Below are positions 17,399 through 26,969 of a stretch of DNA of 64,000 nt, piece by piece (positions within the stretch are counted from its first letter, which is position 1; the number at the start of each line of letters is the position of its first letter). The DNA comes from Lacibacter sediminis. GTDB lineage: Bacteria; Bacteroidota; Bacteroidia; Chitinophagales; Chitinophagaceae. A program made the position numbers and the translations under genes. The stretch lies in the NCBI RefSeq assembly GCF_014168535.1, contig NZ_CP060007.1, forward strand, positions 3,720,001-3,784,000, in the 5' to 3' direction. The notes beneath the pieces are model-generated. The model saw only the letters and a program-made list of their open reading frames with translations. It was not told the DNA's origin and ran no database searches.

Positions 17399-18070
17399 AT
17401 GAAGCAGCTGGCAAAAATCATCTTTGGCATCTATGCGTTGGTGGTTGTGCTTGAATTGCTATTCATTTATTTTGATCAACCGCAACTACGATGGTTTACC
17501 AAACCATTGCTGATGCCTTTGTTGATGCTGGGATTTTATATCGCATCTGCTAAACAGAGTGGAACATTCTTCAAACTTATACTTGTTGCGTTGTTACTTT
17601 CCTGGGCAGGCGATGTATTGCTTCAAATGAAAGGAATGTTTATACCCGGGTTGGTTTCGTTCCTGCTGGCGCATGTTTTCTACATTGTTTACTTTCTAAA
17701 AACAGGAAAAGGGCAGAAAGGATTAATACAATTACAACCATTGATCGGAATTCCCGTATTGATTTACATTCTCATTTTCCTTTGGCAGCTCTACCCTTTT
17801 CTTGATGCACTAAAAATACCGGTGACGGTTTATGGCATTACGATTGGGACCATGCTGCTGTCAGCGATCAATACAAAACGGAAGACCAGTGATAATGCAG
17901 CTGTATTATTTTTAATCGGGGCAATATTATTTGTTATTTCAGATTCGTTATTGGCTGTTAATTTATTTGCCATGCATGATGTTGTTTTAAGTTTATGTGT
18001 GATGCTTACCTATGCTGCTGCACAGTATCTGATTGTGAAGGGAGCATTGATCAATAACCAACCAAATTAA
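17399..18070 (+). CDS. YhhN family membrane protein (lysoplasmalogenase-like)
   Basis: 223 residues with seven to eight hydrophobic helices and the family motifs LSWAGDVLL and FVISDSLLAVN, whose acidic residues are conserved in YhhN/TMEM86 proteins. Human TMEM86B hydrolyses lysoplasmalogen; the bacterial substrate is not settled. Begins immediately after the HU-like/SPOR gene, so the two are probably one transcript. Confidence 0.88.
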   Translation: MKQLAKIIFGIYALVVVLELLFIYFDQPQLRWFTKPLLMPLLMLGFYIASAKQSGTFFKLILVALLLSWAGDVLLQMKGMFIPGLVSFLLAHVFYIVYFLKTGKGQKGLIQLQPLIGIPVLIYILIFLWQLYPFLDALKIPVTVYGITIGTMLLSAINTKRKTSDNAAVLFLIGAILFVISDSLLAVNLFAMHDVVLSLCVMLTYAAAQYLIVKGALINNQPN

Positions 18071-18230
18071 TTCACCCAACTTATCGTCTTGCGGAAAAAG
18101 AAAAAACAGAAGTAGTTGTTTAATCGCTTCATCATTCCCTTACTATTTTCTTCAGCACACTTGCAAAAAACGATTTCTTTTTTTTATCTTATTGTTGAAA
18201 ACATCGCTTTGTTTACAAACCAAAACTCCC

Positions 18231-19259
18231 ATGGCTTCAAAAACATTTAGCTGGAAAAAGTTTTTCATCCGCATATTTATTGTTCTCTTCACACTTGCAG
18301 TTATTGTATTTGCTGCGTTCAAATTATCGCCCTGGCCTTCAGCAATGATCATCCGCAACGCATTTAACAGAGGAGGCGTTACGACTAATGATGCATTAGA
18401 AAAACATGTACCAAAAAATATCACTGCAATTTTGGATGAAGTGTATGATGCTGCAGATAAAGATGCGAAACTAGATGTTTATTATCCTTCTTCTCTTGCA
18501 GCCAATGAATTATTACCCGTAATCGTATGGATTCATGGTGGCGGGCTTATCTCCGGCGATAAGGCGCACATCCGGAATTACTGTAAAATACTTGCATCAT
18601 ATGGCTATGTTACGGTATCGATTGATTATTCGGTTGCTCCCGAAAAAAAATACCCCACACCACTGAAACAAACTGCAGCGGCATTGGCTTATCTGCAAAA
18701 ACAGGCCAACCGTTTTCATATTGACACGGCTCATTTTATTCTGGCGGGTGATTCAGGTGGCGCCCATATTGCTTCGCAAACAGCAAATATTATTTACAAC
18801 AGCAGTTACGCAAAATTAATCGGCATTATGCCCTCATTAAATCCTTCACAGCTCGCAGGACAATTATTGTACTGCGGACCTTATGATATAGACAATGTAA
18901 ACACAGAAGGTGCATTTGGTGGATTTATGCAGACTGTACTTTGGGCTTACAGCGGATCGAAAAATCACAAAGAAAATGAATTGTTCAAAACAGCTTCGAT
19001 TATTAATTACATAGAAGCAGGTTATCCTCCAAGTTTTATTTCTGCAGGTAATGGCGATCCGCTATTGTCGCATTCAAAAGCATTGGCAGAAAAACTGGTA
19101 ACGATCAATGCAAAGGTAGATACACTCTTTTTCCCGCAGGATTTACAACCTGCACTTCCGCATGAATATCAGTTTAACCTGGATACAGAAGCAGGGAAAA
19201 CAGCATTGCAACAATCCTTACGTTTCCTCAACAGCCTGCAGATGAAATTTACTCTGTAA
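18231..19259 (+). CDS. alpha/beta hydrolase of the hormone-sensitive lipase type
   Basis: 342 residues from the ATG at 18231 (a TTG at 18192 is open but adds no recognisable sequence). N-terminal membrane anchor (FFIRIFIVLFTLAVIVFAA), then the HSL signature WIHGGG with the oxyanion hole, the nucleophile GDSGG, an Asp in GNGDPLL and His in PHEYQF. Likely a membrane-anchored, periplasm-facing esterase for short acyl chains. Followed by a strong terminator. Physiological substrate unknown. Confidence 0.88.
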   Translation: MASKTFSWKKFFIRIFIVLFTLAVIVFAAFKLSPWPSAMIIRNAFNRGGVTTNDALEKHVPKNITAILDEVYDAADKDAKLDVYYPSSLAANELLPVIVWIHGGGLISGDKAHIRNYCKILASYGYVTVSIDYSVAPEKKYPTPLKQTAAALAYLQKQANRFHIDTAHFILAGDSGGAHIASQTANIIYNSSYAKLIGIMPSLNPSQLAGQLLYCGPYDIDNVNTEGAFGGFMQTVLWAYSGSKNHKENELFKTASIINYIEAGYPPSFISAGNGDPLLSHSKALAEKLVTINAKVDTLFFPQDLQPALPHEYQFNLDTEAGKTALQQSLRFLNSLQMKFTL

Positions 19260-19293
19260 TTCATTTATATTTCATTGACTTTGTTCATAAATC

Positions 19294-19321
19294 AAAACCT
19301 CCTGCGGTTGCAGGAGGTTTT
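19294..19321. terminator. bidirectional rho-independent terminator
   Basis: Perfect 12-bp stem AAAACCTCCTGC / GCAGGAGGTTTT with loop GGTT. It ends the alpha/beta-hydrolase transcript on the plus strand, and on the minus strand it lies 4 bases after the stop of the 35-codon ORF at 19325-19432. Confidence 0.9.
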
Positions 19322-19324
19322 GAT

Positions 19325-19432
19325 TTAATAGATCAGATAAGGATTATCAAATGGATCATCATCTCCCCTTCTGATACGTTGCAATAATTGATTGATTTTG
19401 TTTTTCAATTTCAACATAAACGGTAAAAGCAT
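19325..19432 (-). CDS. possible small protein of 35 residues
   Basis: A minus-strand ORF between the groEL terminator (19484-19513) and the terminator at 19294-19321. Translation begins MLLPFMLKLKNK and ends LLQRIRRGDDDPFDNPYLIY. A start at the second Met (19417) gives 30 residues. Seen: basic N-terminal half, acidic patch DDD, aromatic end. In favour of a real gene: it ends 4 bases before a strong terminator and has its own 50-base upstream gap. Against: a second frame is also open over most of it (about 31 codons), and I know no family. Confidence 0.35.
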   Translation of the reverse strand: MLLPFMLKLKNKINQLLQRIRRGDDDPFDNPYLIY

Positions 19433-19483
19433 GTTTACTTTTTTCATTTCTCATGTTTTTAATCGTGATGAATCATTGAAATG

Positions 19484-19513
19484 CAAAGTCCCCTGTTTTA
19501 CCAGAGGACTTTG
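19484..19513 (-). terminator. terminator of groEL
   Basis: Stem CAAAGTCC / GGACTTTG (10 bp with one mismatch) around a loop of about ten bases; a short T-rich stretch follows on the minus strand. Confidence 0.65.
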
Positions 19514-19596
19514 TTTGTATGTTCAAGCTGTTACAAGTTGTTGAGGTGTTTAAATTGAAGACACTTTCGACATTCAACTTTACACTTCCCACTTTC

Positions 19597-21234
19597 TTAG
19601 TAACCACCCATGCCACCCATATCAGGAGCGCCATGTGCATGTGCTTCTTCTTTCTTCGGCTTATCAGCAATTACAGCTTCTGTTGTTAACAACATACCTG
19701 CAATAGACGCTGCATTTTCCAAGGCTACACGGCTAACTTTTGTAGGATCAATTACACCTGCTTTGAACAGGTTCTCATACACTTCTGTACGTGCATTGAA
19801 ACCAAAATCGCCTTTACCTTCTTTGATCTTCTGTACAACGATCGAACCATCGATACCTGCGTTAGCAGTTAATGTACGCATTGGTTCTTCCAGTGCACGA
19901 CGAACGATCTGCATACCGGTTTGTTCATCTTCAATTTGTCCACGAACTTTTGCTTCCAATGCATCAATTGCACGGATGTAAGCAACACCACCACCTGGAA
20001 CAATACCTTCTTCAACCGCAGCTCTTGTTGCATGTAATGCATCATCTACACGGTCTTTCTTTTCTTTCATTTCCATTTCAGTAGCAGCACCAATGTACAA
20101 TACAGCAACACCACCGGCTAATTTAGCAAGGCGCTCTTGTAATTTTTCTTTATCGTAATCAGAAGTTGTGTTTTCAACTTGTGCTTTGATCTGGTTTACA
20201 CGTGCAGTGATGTCAGTTTTCTTTCCTTTACCACCAACAACTGTTGTATTGTCTTTATCAATTGTTACAGAAGAAGCCTGACCTAAATAAGTCAAATCAG
20301 CATTCTCCAATTTGTAACCTTGCTCTTCGCTGATTACTGTACCTGCAGTGAGGATCGCAATATCAGTGAGCATTTCTTTACGACGGTCACCAAAGCCCGG
20401 AGCTTTTACAGCAGCCACTTTCAATGTACCACGGAGTTTGTTTACTACCAATGTTGCCAATGCTTCACCTTCAAGATCTTCAGAGATGATCAACAACGGA
20501 CGACCGCTTTGAGCAACTTTCTCCAGAATGTGGAGGATATCTTTCATTGCAGAGATCTTCTTATCATAGATAAGAATGTATGGGTTCTGCAATTCAACTT
20601 CCATTTTTTCGCTGTTTGTAACGAAGTATGGAGAAATATAACCACGATCGAACTGCATACCTTCTACTACATCAACAGTAGTATCAGTACCTTTTGCTTC
20701 TTCAACAGTGATCACACCTTCTTTACCAACTTTAGCAAATGCTTCTGCGATCAACTTACCAATAGTTTCATCGTTGTTTGCAGAAATAGTTGCAACCTGT
20801 TGAATTTTTTTGCTGTCGTTGCCAACAGTTTGCGATTGGCTTTTTAAATTTTCAACTACCAGTTTTACTGCTTTATCAATACCACGTTTCAGATCCATTG
20901 GGTTTGCACCAGCAGCAACCATTTTCAAACCTTCGCTGATGATTGATTGCGCCAATACAGTTGCAGTAGTAGTACCATCACCTGCAATGTCTGCAGTTTT
21001 AGAAGCTACTTCTTTCACCATTTGAGCACCCATGTTTTCAATAGGATCTTCCAGTTCAATTTCTTTTGCAACAGTAACACCATCTTTCGTTACAGCCGGT
21101 GCACCGAATTTCTTTTCGATTACTACGTTACGTCCTTTAGGACCGAGGGTAACTTTCACGGCGTTGGCCAGAATGTCAACACCTTTCTTCATTTTATTTC
21201 TTCCTTCAATATCGAAGAAGATTTGCTTTGCCAT
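19597..21234 (-). CDS. groL: 60-kDa chaperonin GroEL
   Basis: 545 residues, full length. Starts [20 protein letters not shown]; contains the ATP-binding [11 protein letters not shown] near residue 86 and the usual intermediate and apical domains. Ends with a short Gly-Gly-Met tail (DMGGMGGY). Works with GroES as the cytoplasmic folding chamber. It lies 106 bases downstream of groES, a gap filled partly by a 7-bp periodic repeat. The operon is read from a promoter before groES. Confidence 0.99.
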   Translation of the reverse strand: MAKQIFFDIEGRNKMKKGVDILANAVKVTLGPKGRNVVIEKKFGAPAVTKDGVTVAKEIELEDPIENMGAQMVKEVASKTADIAGDGTTTATVLAQSIISEGLKMVAAGANPMDLKRGIDKAVKLVVENLKSQSQTVGNDSKKIQQVATISANNDETIGKLIAEAFAKVGKEGVITVEEAKGTDTTVDVVEGMQFDRGYISPYFVTNSEKMEVELQNPYILIYDKKISAMKDILHILEKVAQSGRPLLIISEDLEGEALATLVVNKLRGTLKVAAVKAPGFGDRRKEMLTDIAILTAGTVISEEQGYKLENADLTYLGQASSVTIDKDNTTVVGGKGKKTDITARVNQIKAQVENTTSDYDKEKLQERLAKLAGGVAVLYIGAATEMEMKEKKDRVDDALHATRAAVEEGIVPGGGVAYIRAIDALEAKVRGQIEDEQTGMQIVRRALEEPMRTLTANAGIDGSIVVQKIKEGKGDFGFNARTEVYENLFKAGVIDPTKVSRVALENAASIAGMLLTTEAVIADKPKKEEAHAHGAPDMGGMGGY

Positions 21235-21274
21235 AGTTATTTAATTTGAGAATTAATTAATTTAAAAAATTAAA

Positions 21275-21330
21275 GCTTCACGCTGTTCGCTGCAAGCTAC
21301 AAGCCTTTGCGTGCAGCAAATGGCTAACAG
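21275..21330. repeat. 7-bp periodic array between groES and groEL
   Basis: Heptads GCTTCAC, GCTGTTC, GCTGCAA, GCTACAA, GCCTTTG (21275-21309), each beginning GC. The following bases (to about 21330) contain partly inverted copies (GTGCAGC, CTAACAGC), so the transcript could fold into an imperfect hairpin between the two chaperonin genes. Confidence 0.7.
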
Positions 21331-21340
21331 CTTCGGGCTT

Positions 21341-21622
21341 TTATACAATTGCCAGGATGTCGCTTTCACGCATGATCAACAGATCATCACCATCAATTGC
21401 GATTTCAGTACCGGCATATTTACCATACAAAACCGTGTCGCCAACTTTTACGGTTACAGGTTCGTCTTTTTTACCGGGACCGGCAGCCACTACAGTACCA
21501 CGTTGTGGTTTTTCTTTTGCAGTATCGGGAATGATGATACCACCAGCTGTTTTTTCTTCAGCAGGAGCAGGCTTCACAATTACCCTGTCATGTAAAGGGG
21601 TAACACTTACCTTCTTAGCCAT
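21341..21622 (-). CDS. groS: 10-kDa co-chaperonin GroES
   Basis: 93 residues. Mobile loop [19 protein letters not shown] and core [15 protein letters not shown] are clear. Caps GroEL. First gene of the groES-groEL operon. No CIRCE (HrcA) element is visible upstream; instead there is a sigma-54-like element 64-81 bases before the ATG and a short hairpin in the leader (21661-21678). Confidence 0.99.
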   Translation of the reverse strand: MAKKVSVTPLHDRVIVKPAPAEEKTAGGIIIPDTAKEKPQRGTVVAAGPGKKDEPVTVKVGDTVLYGKYAGTEIAIDGDDLLIMRESDILAIV

Positions 21623-21685
21623 AATTATTCGTTTTTTGGTTTTGAAATGAAATTTATTGATGCCCTTTCAAAGGGGCAACGAAGG

Positions 21686-21703
21686 TAAGCGAATACAGTG
21701 CCA
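21686..21703 (-). promoter_or_regulatory. sigma-54-like promoter upstream of groES
   Basis: On the minus strand TGGCAC-TGTAT-TCGC has the GG-N10-GC geometry of the -24/-12 sigma-54 promoter (consensus TGGCAC-N5-TTGC) with one mismatch. Two direct copies of TC(A/T)GAAATTTT lie upstream (21721-21731 and 21759-21769) and could bind an activator. A competing candidate is the near-consensus -7 box TACCTTCG at 21687-21680. Confidence 0.4.
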
Positions 21704-21811
21704 CCCCGCCAGAACAGGAAAAAATTTCAGAAATGGCGGGAAACAGGGGTTTTAGTTCAAAATTTCTGACAGGAAGGAAGACAAATTTGCATAATTGTCT
21801 GAAGAAAAGAT

Positions 21812-21836
21812 AAGGCCCGTCTATGGGACGGGCCTT
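21812..21836 (-). terminator. terminator of the 1354-residue propeller protein gene
   Basis: Perfect 10-bp stem AAGGCCCGTC / GACGGGCCTT with a 5-base loop, 7 bases after the stop codon on the minus strand. The T tract is short (TTATCTTTTC). Confidence 0.8.
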
Positions 21837-21842
21837 TATGAT

Positions 21843-24800
21843 TTACTGTTTTATCAGTTTGAAACTTTGCGTTTTATTACCGGCATCTATCCGTAGAATA
21901 TATACTCCGTCCGGAATCGATTTTTCATTGATCGGTAATTGGTCGTTGCCATCCGTGCGTCCAAGATCCCAGCGCTGCAACAATTGTCCGTTGTTGCTAA
22001 ACAGCGTTGCCTGTATTTGTTGCCGGCTTCGATTACTGATGCTTAACGGTATACTTGTGCTTACAGGGTTTTGCAGCAGTTTTACAAAATCTGCCTGCTG
22101 AGTTGGATTACGGACCGACGTTACTGTTCCTTCCGTAAGGAAATACAAACCGGGACCAAACACTGTTGCTGTATAAAGATAACCTGTTCCAAAATTAGCT
22201 ACAGCTGTAGTGTAGATATTGGTGTTTCCGCTGGTGGCAGCGCCAATAGTACCTGCAGTTGTACCAGCCAGGCGAACCTGGTTTGGATCTTTGCCACCCA
22301 GCTCCGCAGCTGAGAAATAAACACCAAGCGAATAGCTGCTGTTTTGCGGAGTTCCCACAAAATCAACAAACACAATTTTTTGAGAGCGTGGACCAGCAAA
22401 AAAGCTTTGCCAAACATTTCCAGATGCCGCTATACTTGAAGTAACACATTCGAAATTGCGTGAAGCCTCCGAAATACGACTGATGATATCAAAGCCACTG
22501 TAGAAATAATAAGTACCACTGGTTGCAACAAATTCACTCCGGGTAGTATTTTGAGCAGTGGCGATTGGGTTTCCTGAACTTGCCCCAAATGTTACTTTTG
22601 CCCTTGCGTCAGAAATAAACGCTGCTCCAAGTGAACAGCCTGCATTCGTTACCACATCGGAATAAGAAGATGCTCTGATGCCTGTACCCAATGCAGTAGC
22701 TGTACCCTCTACAATATCAGCAGCTGCATCAACCGGCAGAGCTCCGTTATCAAAGCAGATATTCACCACAAGATTTGAGGCCCCATCCCAAAAAAACGGC
22801 GTTGAAAAATTAAATGTGTTAAGACCAAACACGGTACTGTAATTAGCAGAATATACCTGTGAAAGAGTTCCTCCCGCAAAACCGTTTAAAGAGGTGGTAG
22901 TAGTATTTCCCATTGAAATAGTAAATCCGTTGAAAGGCTTTGTACTATTCTTTGTTGTGACATTTAATACCATTGATGTAATGTATCCTTCTCCCGAAAT
23001 ACCTGCAGATGCTAAATCAGATGAGGTAAAAAGGTATTGCAAACGGAAGGCAGAACGGTTACTTCGGAACGGACTCTGGTTATTCAGGTTGGCATCACCT
23101 ACACCAATATCGTAATTGCCGCTATAATTTGTTGGTATTGGTGCTACGTCATTGTCCGTTATAGTAAAGCTATACGACTGACTACTTGGAGCAGCTAATG
23201 CATTCGTTGAGCCGCTTACTGTGTAGGACAATGTAAATGACTCAGCAGATTCTATCTCTGAATCATTGTACACACGAATCGTTATTGGTTGTTCAGCAGT
23301 TGAACCATTAGGAAATGTAAGCACGTTTGAAGGCGTACTGAAATTACCATTGGTGGTAAAGTCATAATCAATTCCCTGAACCGCAGTACCACCGCCGGCT
23401 ACACTTAAGGTGACAGTAGCAGCGCCCACAGGAGCTTGGTCAATACGCATGTTTACAGTATAATCTTTGTAATTGCGGCAAACATTGCCTGACGTAGTGG
23501 TTGCTTCCTGTACGGTATTATAGGTGTAGGATGATGAAAAACGAATATAAGGAACAGCTGATGGGAGTGTTGCAGTCCACATGCCACGTCCGTGGGTAGC
23601 AGCTAAGATGGTTCCATCACGTTGACGGTATTGAAGCATATTGGTTCGCACAATCGGGAACGAACTATTCTGTACCCACACTGTTGAGCTTCCGTTTATA
23701 TCATCTGTTTCATAGATGCCCATATCAGTTGCAACAATAGCCTTGTCATTATCTTCCGGATAAAACATCCCCCATCTCACAGGAATATCTGGAAGAGTAC
23801 CGGTGATATTTGTCCAACCGGATGTACCACCTCCTGTTGAACTTACAAATACATGCTGCACTCCATAGTTTGAAAAAGTGGCGATGAGATTGTTATCATC
23901 TGTACCCACATTTATACTTGAAATGGTAGCACTGCTTGTGGGCATATTCGATCCGGTAATATTTGTTACGGTCGGGTTAATAAGATGGGCGTTATCTACT
24001 TTCACAACTCTCCCACCTGATGAACCAAAAAACACACGATTATTGGTGTAGGGCGACACTTTTAAACTACTTACGGTTGTACTGGTTGCTGAAGAAATTG
24101 AAAGCGTTGTGAAATTTGAACCGCTTTGAGGATTTTCCCATCGAACAAATGTACCGCCGGAACCACTTGCATACATTCGGTTATTCATATCATCGTAATC
24201 CGTAGGGTTGATGAAAAGACCAACCGTTGGGGATTGATTAACAGACGACCATGATGCTCCGCTGTTAATACTCCTGCGATAGTTGCTTCGGGTGGTAGCA
24301 CTAAACTGATACTGAGGTTCATTTTCATCAATATGAGTAAAGCCACCATCGCCTCCATGAACTTCTGTACTTCCGCTCAGGCCAGCAGCAGTTAATTGAT
24401 GTGTTCCGTTATCCTGAGTCCCTCCAAGAAAATAATTGGTTGATGTGGGATGGATGGCACAGGAATAAAATTGCTTTATACGTAATCCAACATTGCGGTC
24501 TTCATAATTATTTCCATTATCAGTTGATAAGAAAATGCCGCCATCTGTTGCCACCATCACTTGTGTACCATTCCAAACAACCGAATGATGATCGGCATGG
24601 ACATAATTGATTGCTGTACCAACCCAGCGAGTGATCTGTGTCCAGGTGACACCGCCGTCATCAGATTTATAAAAATTTAATCCTCCGGCGATCACAATAT
24701 TCGGGTTGGTTGGATCTGTTCCAATAGCAAGATCGTACCAGCCTTGTCCGGCGTTAATGGTTGGCTCTGTTCCGGTACCTGGAGGTGAAGTGGTTGTTGC

Positions 24801-25907
24801 TGACCAGTTAGCACCTCCATCCGTAGATTTATATATTGTTGGAGTAAGATCAGATGAGTTAGAAGGCAAAACATATAATGTATTACCTGCAACTGCAAGC
24901 TCACAATTGTACTGATAGTTGAGAAAGGGTGTTGTTGGTGATACCCAACTGGCAGAAGTTGCAGTTGCAGGATTATCAACAAAAAAATACCCCGATTGAT
25001 TGATCGTACTTCCTCCCGCACCCATGGTTACATGCATACGGCCCGTGCTGCTAATCCGCAAATCAGTAATACGGTTACCACTTTCAGGAGTAACAGGTGT
25101 AATATTCGTCCAGGTAATACCTCCATCTGTTGAACGTTGCAAACCACGGCCATTCCCGGCTGTGCCAACATACACATTACCGGCAGCATCGCATACAATT
25201 TTCGAAGCATTCCAAAAAGAAGTCGTACTTGGCAACAGGCTCCAGCTAACCCCATTATTTGTACTTTTCCATATACCACCACCACGCACAGCATCAATAT
25301 TACCGTTACGCTCTCCTGTAGCAAAGTACATGATCTGTGGATTACTGGGATCTTGACAAATGCTCGCTACTGCAAGGTTTCCAAGAAAGTCGTTAACCAA
25401 TATCCAGTTGGCGGGAGACGCAGTTATATTAGTTGTTTTCCATAATCCTCCACTCACACTACCAACCCACACTGTTTTTTTTGTAGCATCGGCCAAGTCA
25501 ACATGAATGGCCCTTATACGGCCGGCCGTTACGGCACTATTACTTGGTCCTCGTGTATTACCATTGCTGGCTCCTACAACATCAGTAAAAGGTCCACGCT
25601 CTACCCAATTAAGCGCTGAAATACGGGCTACCTTTCCGGAGCGTCGCTCAATCATCAGATCTTCATAGGCTCTTACCAACCTGTTTCTTGGTACATACCC
25701 GAGCTTTGGGTCACGGGTCATTTCATACTCCATCATCAACGACTCATATGCACCATCCTCGTTTTCTTTGTCCTCCGTTTCTTCGGTTTCAGATTGTTCA
25801 TCAATGCGATATTCTGAGACTTTTTTATTTCTGTCCTTATTGCAGCTGACAAGTGTTGTAACACAATAAAGGATGGCAATAATGGATAGTACTTTCTTCA
25901 TGCTCAT
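21843..25907 (-). CDS. large secreted beta-propeller protein with Calx-beta domain and T9SS C-terminal signal
   Basis: 1354 residues. Start MSMKKVLSIIAIL (second ATG at 25901). The signal ends in a lipobox LVSC with C22. After an acidic linker, residues of about 100-780 contain many repeats with KSTDGG.TW or similar BNR/VPS10-type blades, forming one or two propellers. A Calx-beta-like domain (about 840-930, ending ITDND) follows, then a beta-rich domain and a C-terminal type A sorting domain (LQNPVSTSIPLSI ... DGVYILRIDAGNKTQSFKLIKQ). Likely displayed at the cell surface by T9SS. Ligand unknown. The combination of lipobox and T9SS tail is odd. Confidence 0.88.
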   Translation of the reverse strand: MSMKKVLSIIAILYCVTTLVSCNKDRNKKVSEYRIDEQSETEETEDKENEDGAYESLMMEYEMTRDPKLGYVPRNRLVRAYEDLMIERRSGKVARISALNWVERGPFTDVVGASNGNTRGPSNSAVTAGRIRAIHVDLADATKKTVWVGSVSGGLWKTTNITASPANWILVNDFLGNLAVASICQDPSNPQIMYFATGERNGNIDAVRGGGIWKSTNNGVSWSLLPSTTSFWNASKIVCDAAGNVYVGTAGNGRGLQRSTDGGITWTNITPVTPESGNRITDLRISSTGRMHVTMGAGGSTINQSGYFFVDNPATATSASWVSPTTPFLNYQYNCELAVAGNTLYVLPSNSSDLTPTIYKSTDGGANWSATTTSPPGTGTEPTINAGQGWYDLAIGTDPTNPNIVIAGGLNFYKSDDGGVTWTQITRWVGTAINYVHADHHSVVWNGTQVMVATDGGIFLSTDNGNNYEDRNVGLRIKQFYSCAIHPTSTNYFLGGTQDNGTHQLTAAGLSGSTEVHGGDGGFTHIDENEPQYQFSATTRSNYRRSINSGASWSSVNQSPTVGLFINPTDYDDMNNRMYASGSGGTFVRWENPQSGSNFTTLSISSATSTTVSSLKVSPYTNNRVFFGSSGGRVVKVDNAHLINPTVTNITGSNMPTSSATISSINVGTDDNNLIATFSNYGVQHVFVSSTGGGTSGWTNITGTLPDIPVRWGMFYPEDNDKAIVATDMGIYETDDINGSSTVWVQNSSFPIVRTNMLQYRQRDGTILAATHGRGMWTATLPSAVPYIRFSSSYTYNTVQEATTTSGNVCRNYKDYTVNMRIDQAPVGAATVTLSVAGGGTAVQGIDYDFTTNGNFSTPSNVLTFPNGSTAEQPITIRVYNDSEIESAESFTLSYTVSGSTNALAAPSSQSYSFTITDNDVAPIPTNYSGNYDIGVGDANLNNQSPFRSNRSAFRLQYLFTSSDLASAGISGEGYITSMVLNVTTKNSTKPFNGFTISMGNTTTTSLNGFAGGTLSQVYSANYSTVFGLNTFNFSTPFFWDGASNLVVNICFDNGALPVDAAADIVEGTATALGTGIRASSYSDVVTNAGCSLGAAFISDARAKVTFGASSGNPIATAQNTTRSEFVATSGTYYFYSGFDIISRISEASRNFECVTSSIAASGNVWQSFFAGPRSQKIVFVDFVGTPQNSSYSLGVYFSAAELGGKDPNQVRLAGTTAGTIGAATSGNTNIYTTAVANFGTGYLYTATVFGPGLYFLTEGTVTSVRNPTQQADFVKLLQNPVSTSIPLSISNRSRQQIQATLFSNNGQLLQRWDLGRTDGNDQLPINEKSIPDGVYILRIDAGNKTQSFKLIKQ

Positions 25908-25993
25908 TTAGTTGGGTGGCCTTTTGAAACTCAAATCTGGCAAGGCTTATATGCAAAAATCAATAAATATCAAATATAAGGCAAAGCAATACT

Positions 25994-26001
25994 TATCTTT
26001 G
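25994..26001 (+). promoter_or_regulatory. -7 promoter box of nusB
   Basis: TATCTTTG matches TAnnTTTG; the predicted transcript would begin about 20 bases before the nusB ATG. No clear -33 TTG. Confidence 0.45.
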
Positions 26002-26028
26002 CGGTTTGTTTAAACAAGTTCTTTCCAC

Positions 26029-26955
26029 ATGATCAGCAGAAGAAACATACGGGTTAAGGTGATGCAGACGTTGTACACCTGTTTTACAAGAGAGGGTGAT
26101 ATTACTAAAGAAGAGGCCATTCGAACATTAGATAAGCACATCGACCAGAGCCGGCAACTTTTTGTTTTCCTTATTTACATATTGACAGAAACAGCTCGTT
26201 ATGCTGAAGCCGATGCCCGGCAAAAGGCATCAAAGCATTTGCCCACAGCTGCGGACCTGAATATCAATACCAAAATTTCCGGTAATACATTGCTTTGGCA
26301 ACTACTTGAACATACTTCGTATGACAAAGCTGCCAAAGAAATCAAGCCTGAATTGATGGGTGCTGAGGACTGGATCAGGAAACTTTACAGTGAATTGGTG
26401 ACTTCGGATGTTTACAAACAATACATAAAAATTGAAGGACGTGAAAAAAAACAGGAGAAGGAAATTCTTGAATTTATTTTCACTGATCTGATGCTGCCCA
26501 ACGAAGATTTCATCAGCTTTATTGAGGAGCGTTTTCTTCATTGGGAAGATGATGCAGATATGATCAACCTGCTGATGCTTAACCTGCTGCAAAAACCGCA
26601 CAACGGCGATTTTCAGCAATTCGTGAGCAACGAAAAATTAAAATTCGCAAAAGATCTGCTGCTGAGTGTTATTGAAAAAGAAGAAGTGTGTAACGACTAT
26701 ATCAAGGATAAACTCCAAAACTGGGACCCTGAACGTACGGCCATACTCGATATGATTCTGATGCGGATGGGTATTTGCGAGTTCCTGTTCTTCGAAACTA
26801 TTCCGCCAAAAGTGACCATCAACGAGTATATCGATCTTGCAAAAGACTACAGTACTCCGCAAAGTGGCCATTTTGTAAACGGTATACTCGACAGTATTCA
26901 TAAAGAACTTGCCACGCAGAATAAACTGCACAAGGTGTCTTTTAAGAAACCATAA
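26029..26955 (+). CDS. nusB: transcription antitermination factor NusB (long Bacteroidota form)
   Basis: 308 residues, about twice the length of E. coli NusB. The N-terminus SRRNIRVKVMQTLYTC is the NusB start and the C-terminal half (ILDMILMRMGICEFL ... PPKVTINEYIDLAKDYST) is the NusB core. A helical insertion of about 130 residues lies between them. Binds boxA RNA with S10 to suppress termination in rRNA operons. Followed by DUF1573 and yajC on the same strand, a gene order common in Bacteroidota. Confidence 0.95.
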   Translation: MISRRNIRVKVMQTLYTCFTREGDITKEEAIRTLDKHIDQSRQLFVFLIYILTETARYAEADARQKASKHLPTAADLNINTKISGNTLLWQLLEHTSYDKAAKEIKPELMGAEDWIRKLYSELVTSDVYKQYIKIEGREKKQEKEILEFIFTDLMLPNEDFISFIEERFLHWEDDADMINLLMLNLLQKPHNGDFQQFVSNEKLKFAKDLLLSVIEKEEVCNDYIKDKLQNWDPERTAILDMILMRMGICEFLFFETIPPKVTINEYIDLAKDYSTPQSGHFVNGILDSIHKELATQNKLHKVSFKKP

Positions 26956-26969
26956 TCATCGCTTTCCTT

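Noticed and set aside
20320..20847. 175-codon open frame on the plus strand inside groEL
   Set aside because: It is antisense to groEL, is rich in Cys, Phe and Ser as expected of a shadow frame, and has no family features or own promoter.
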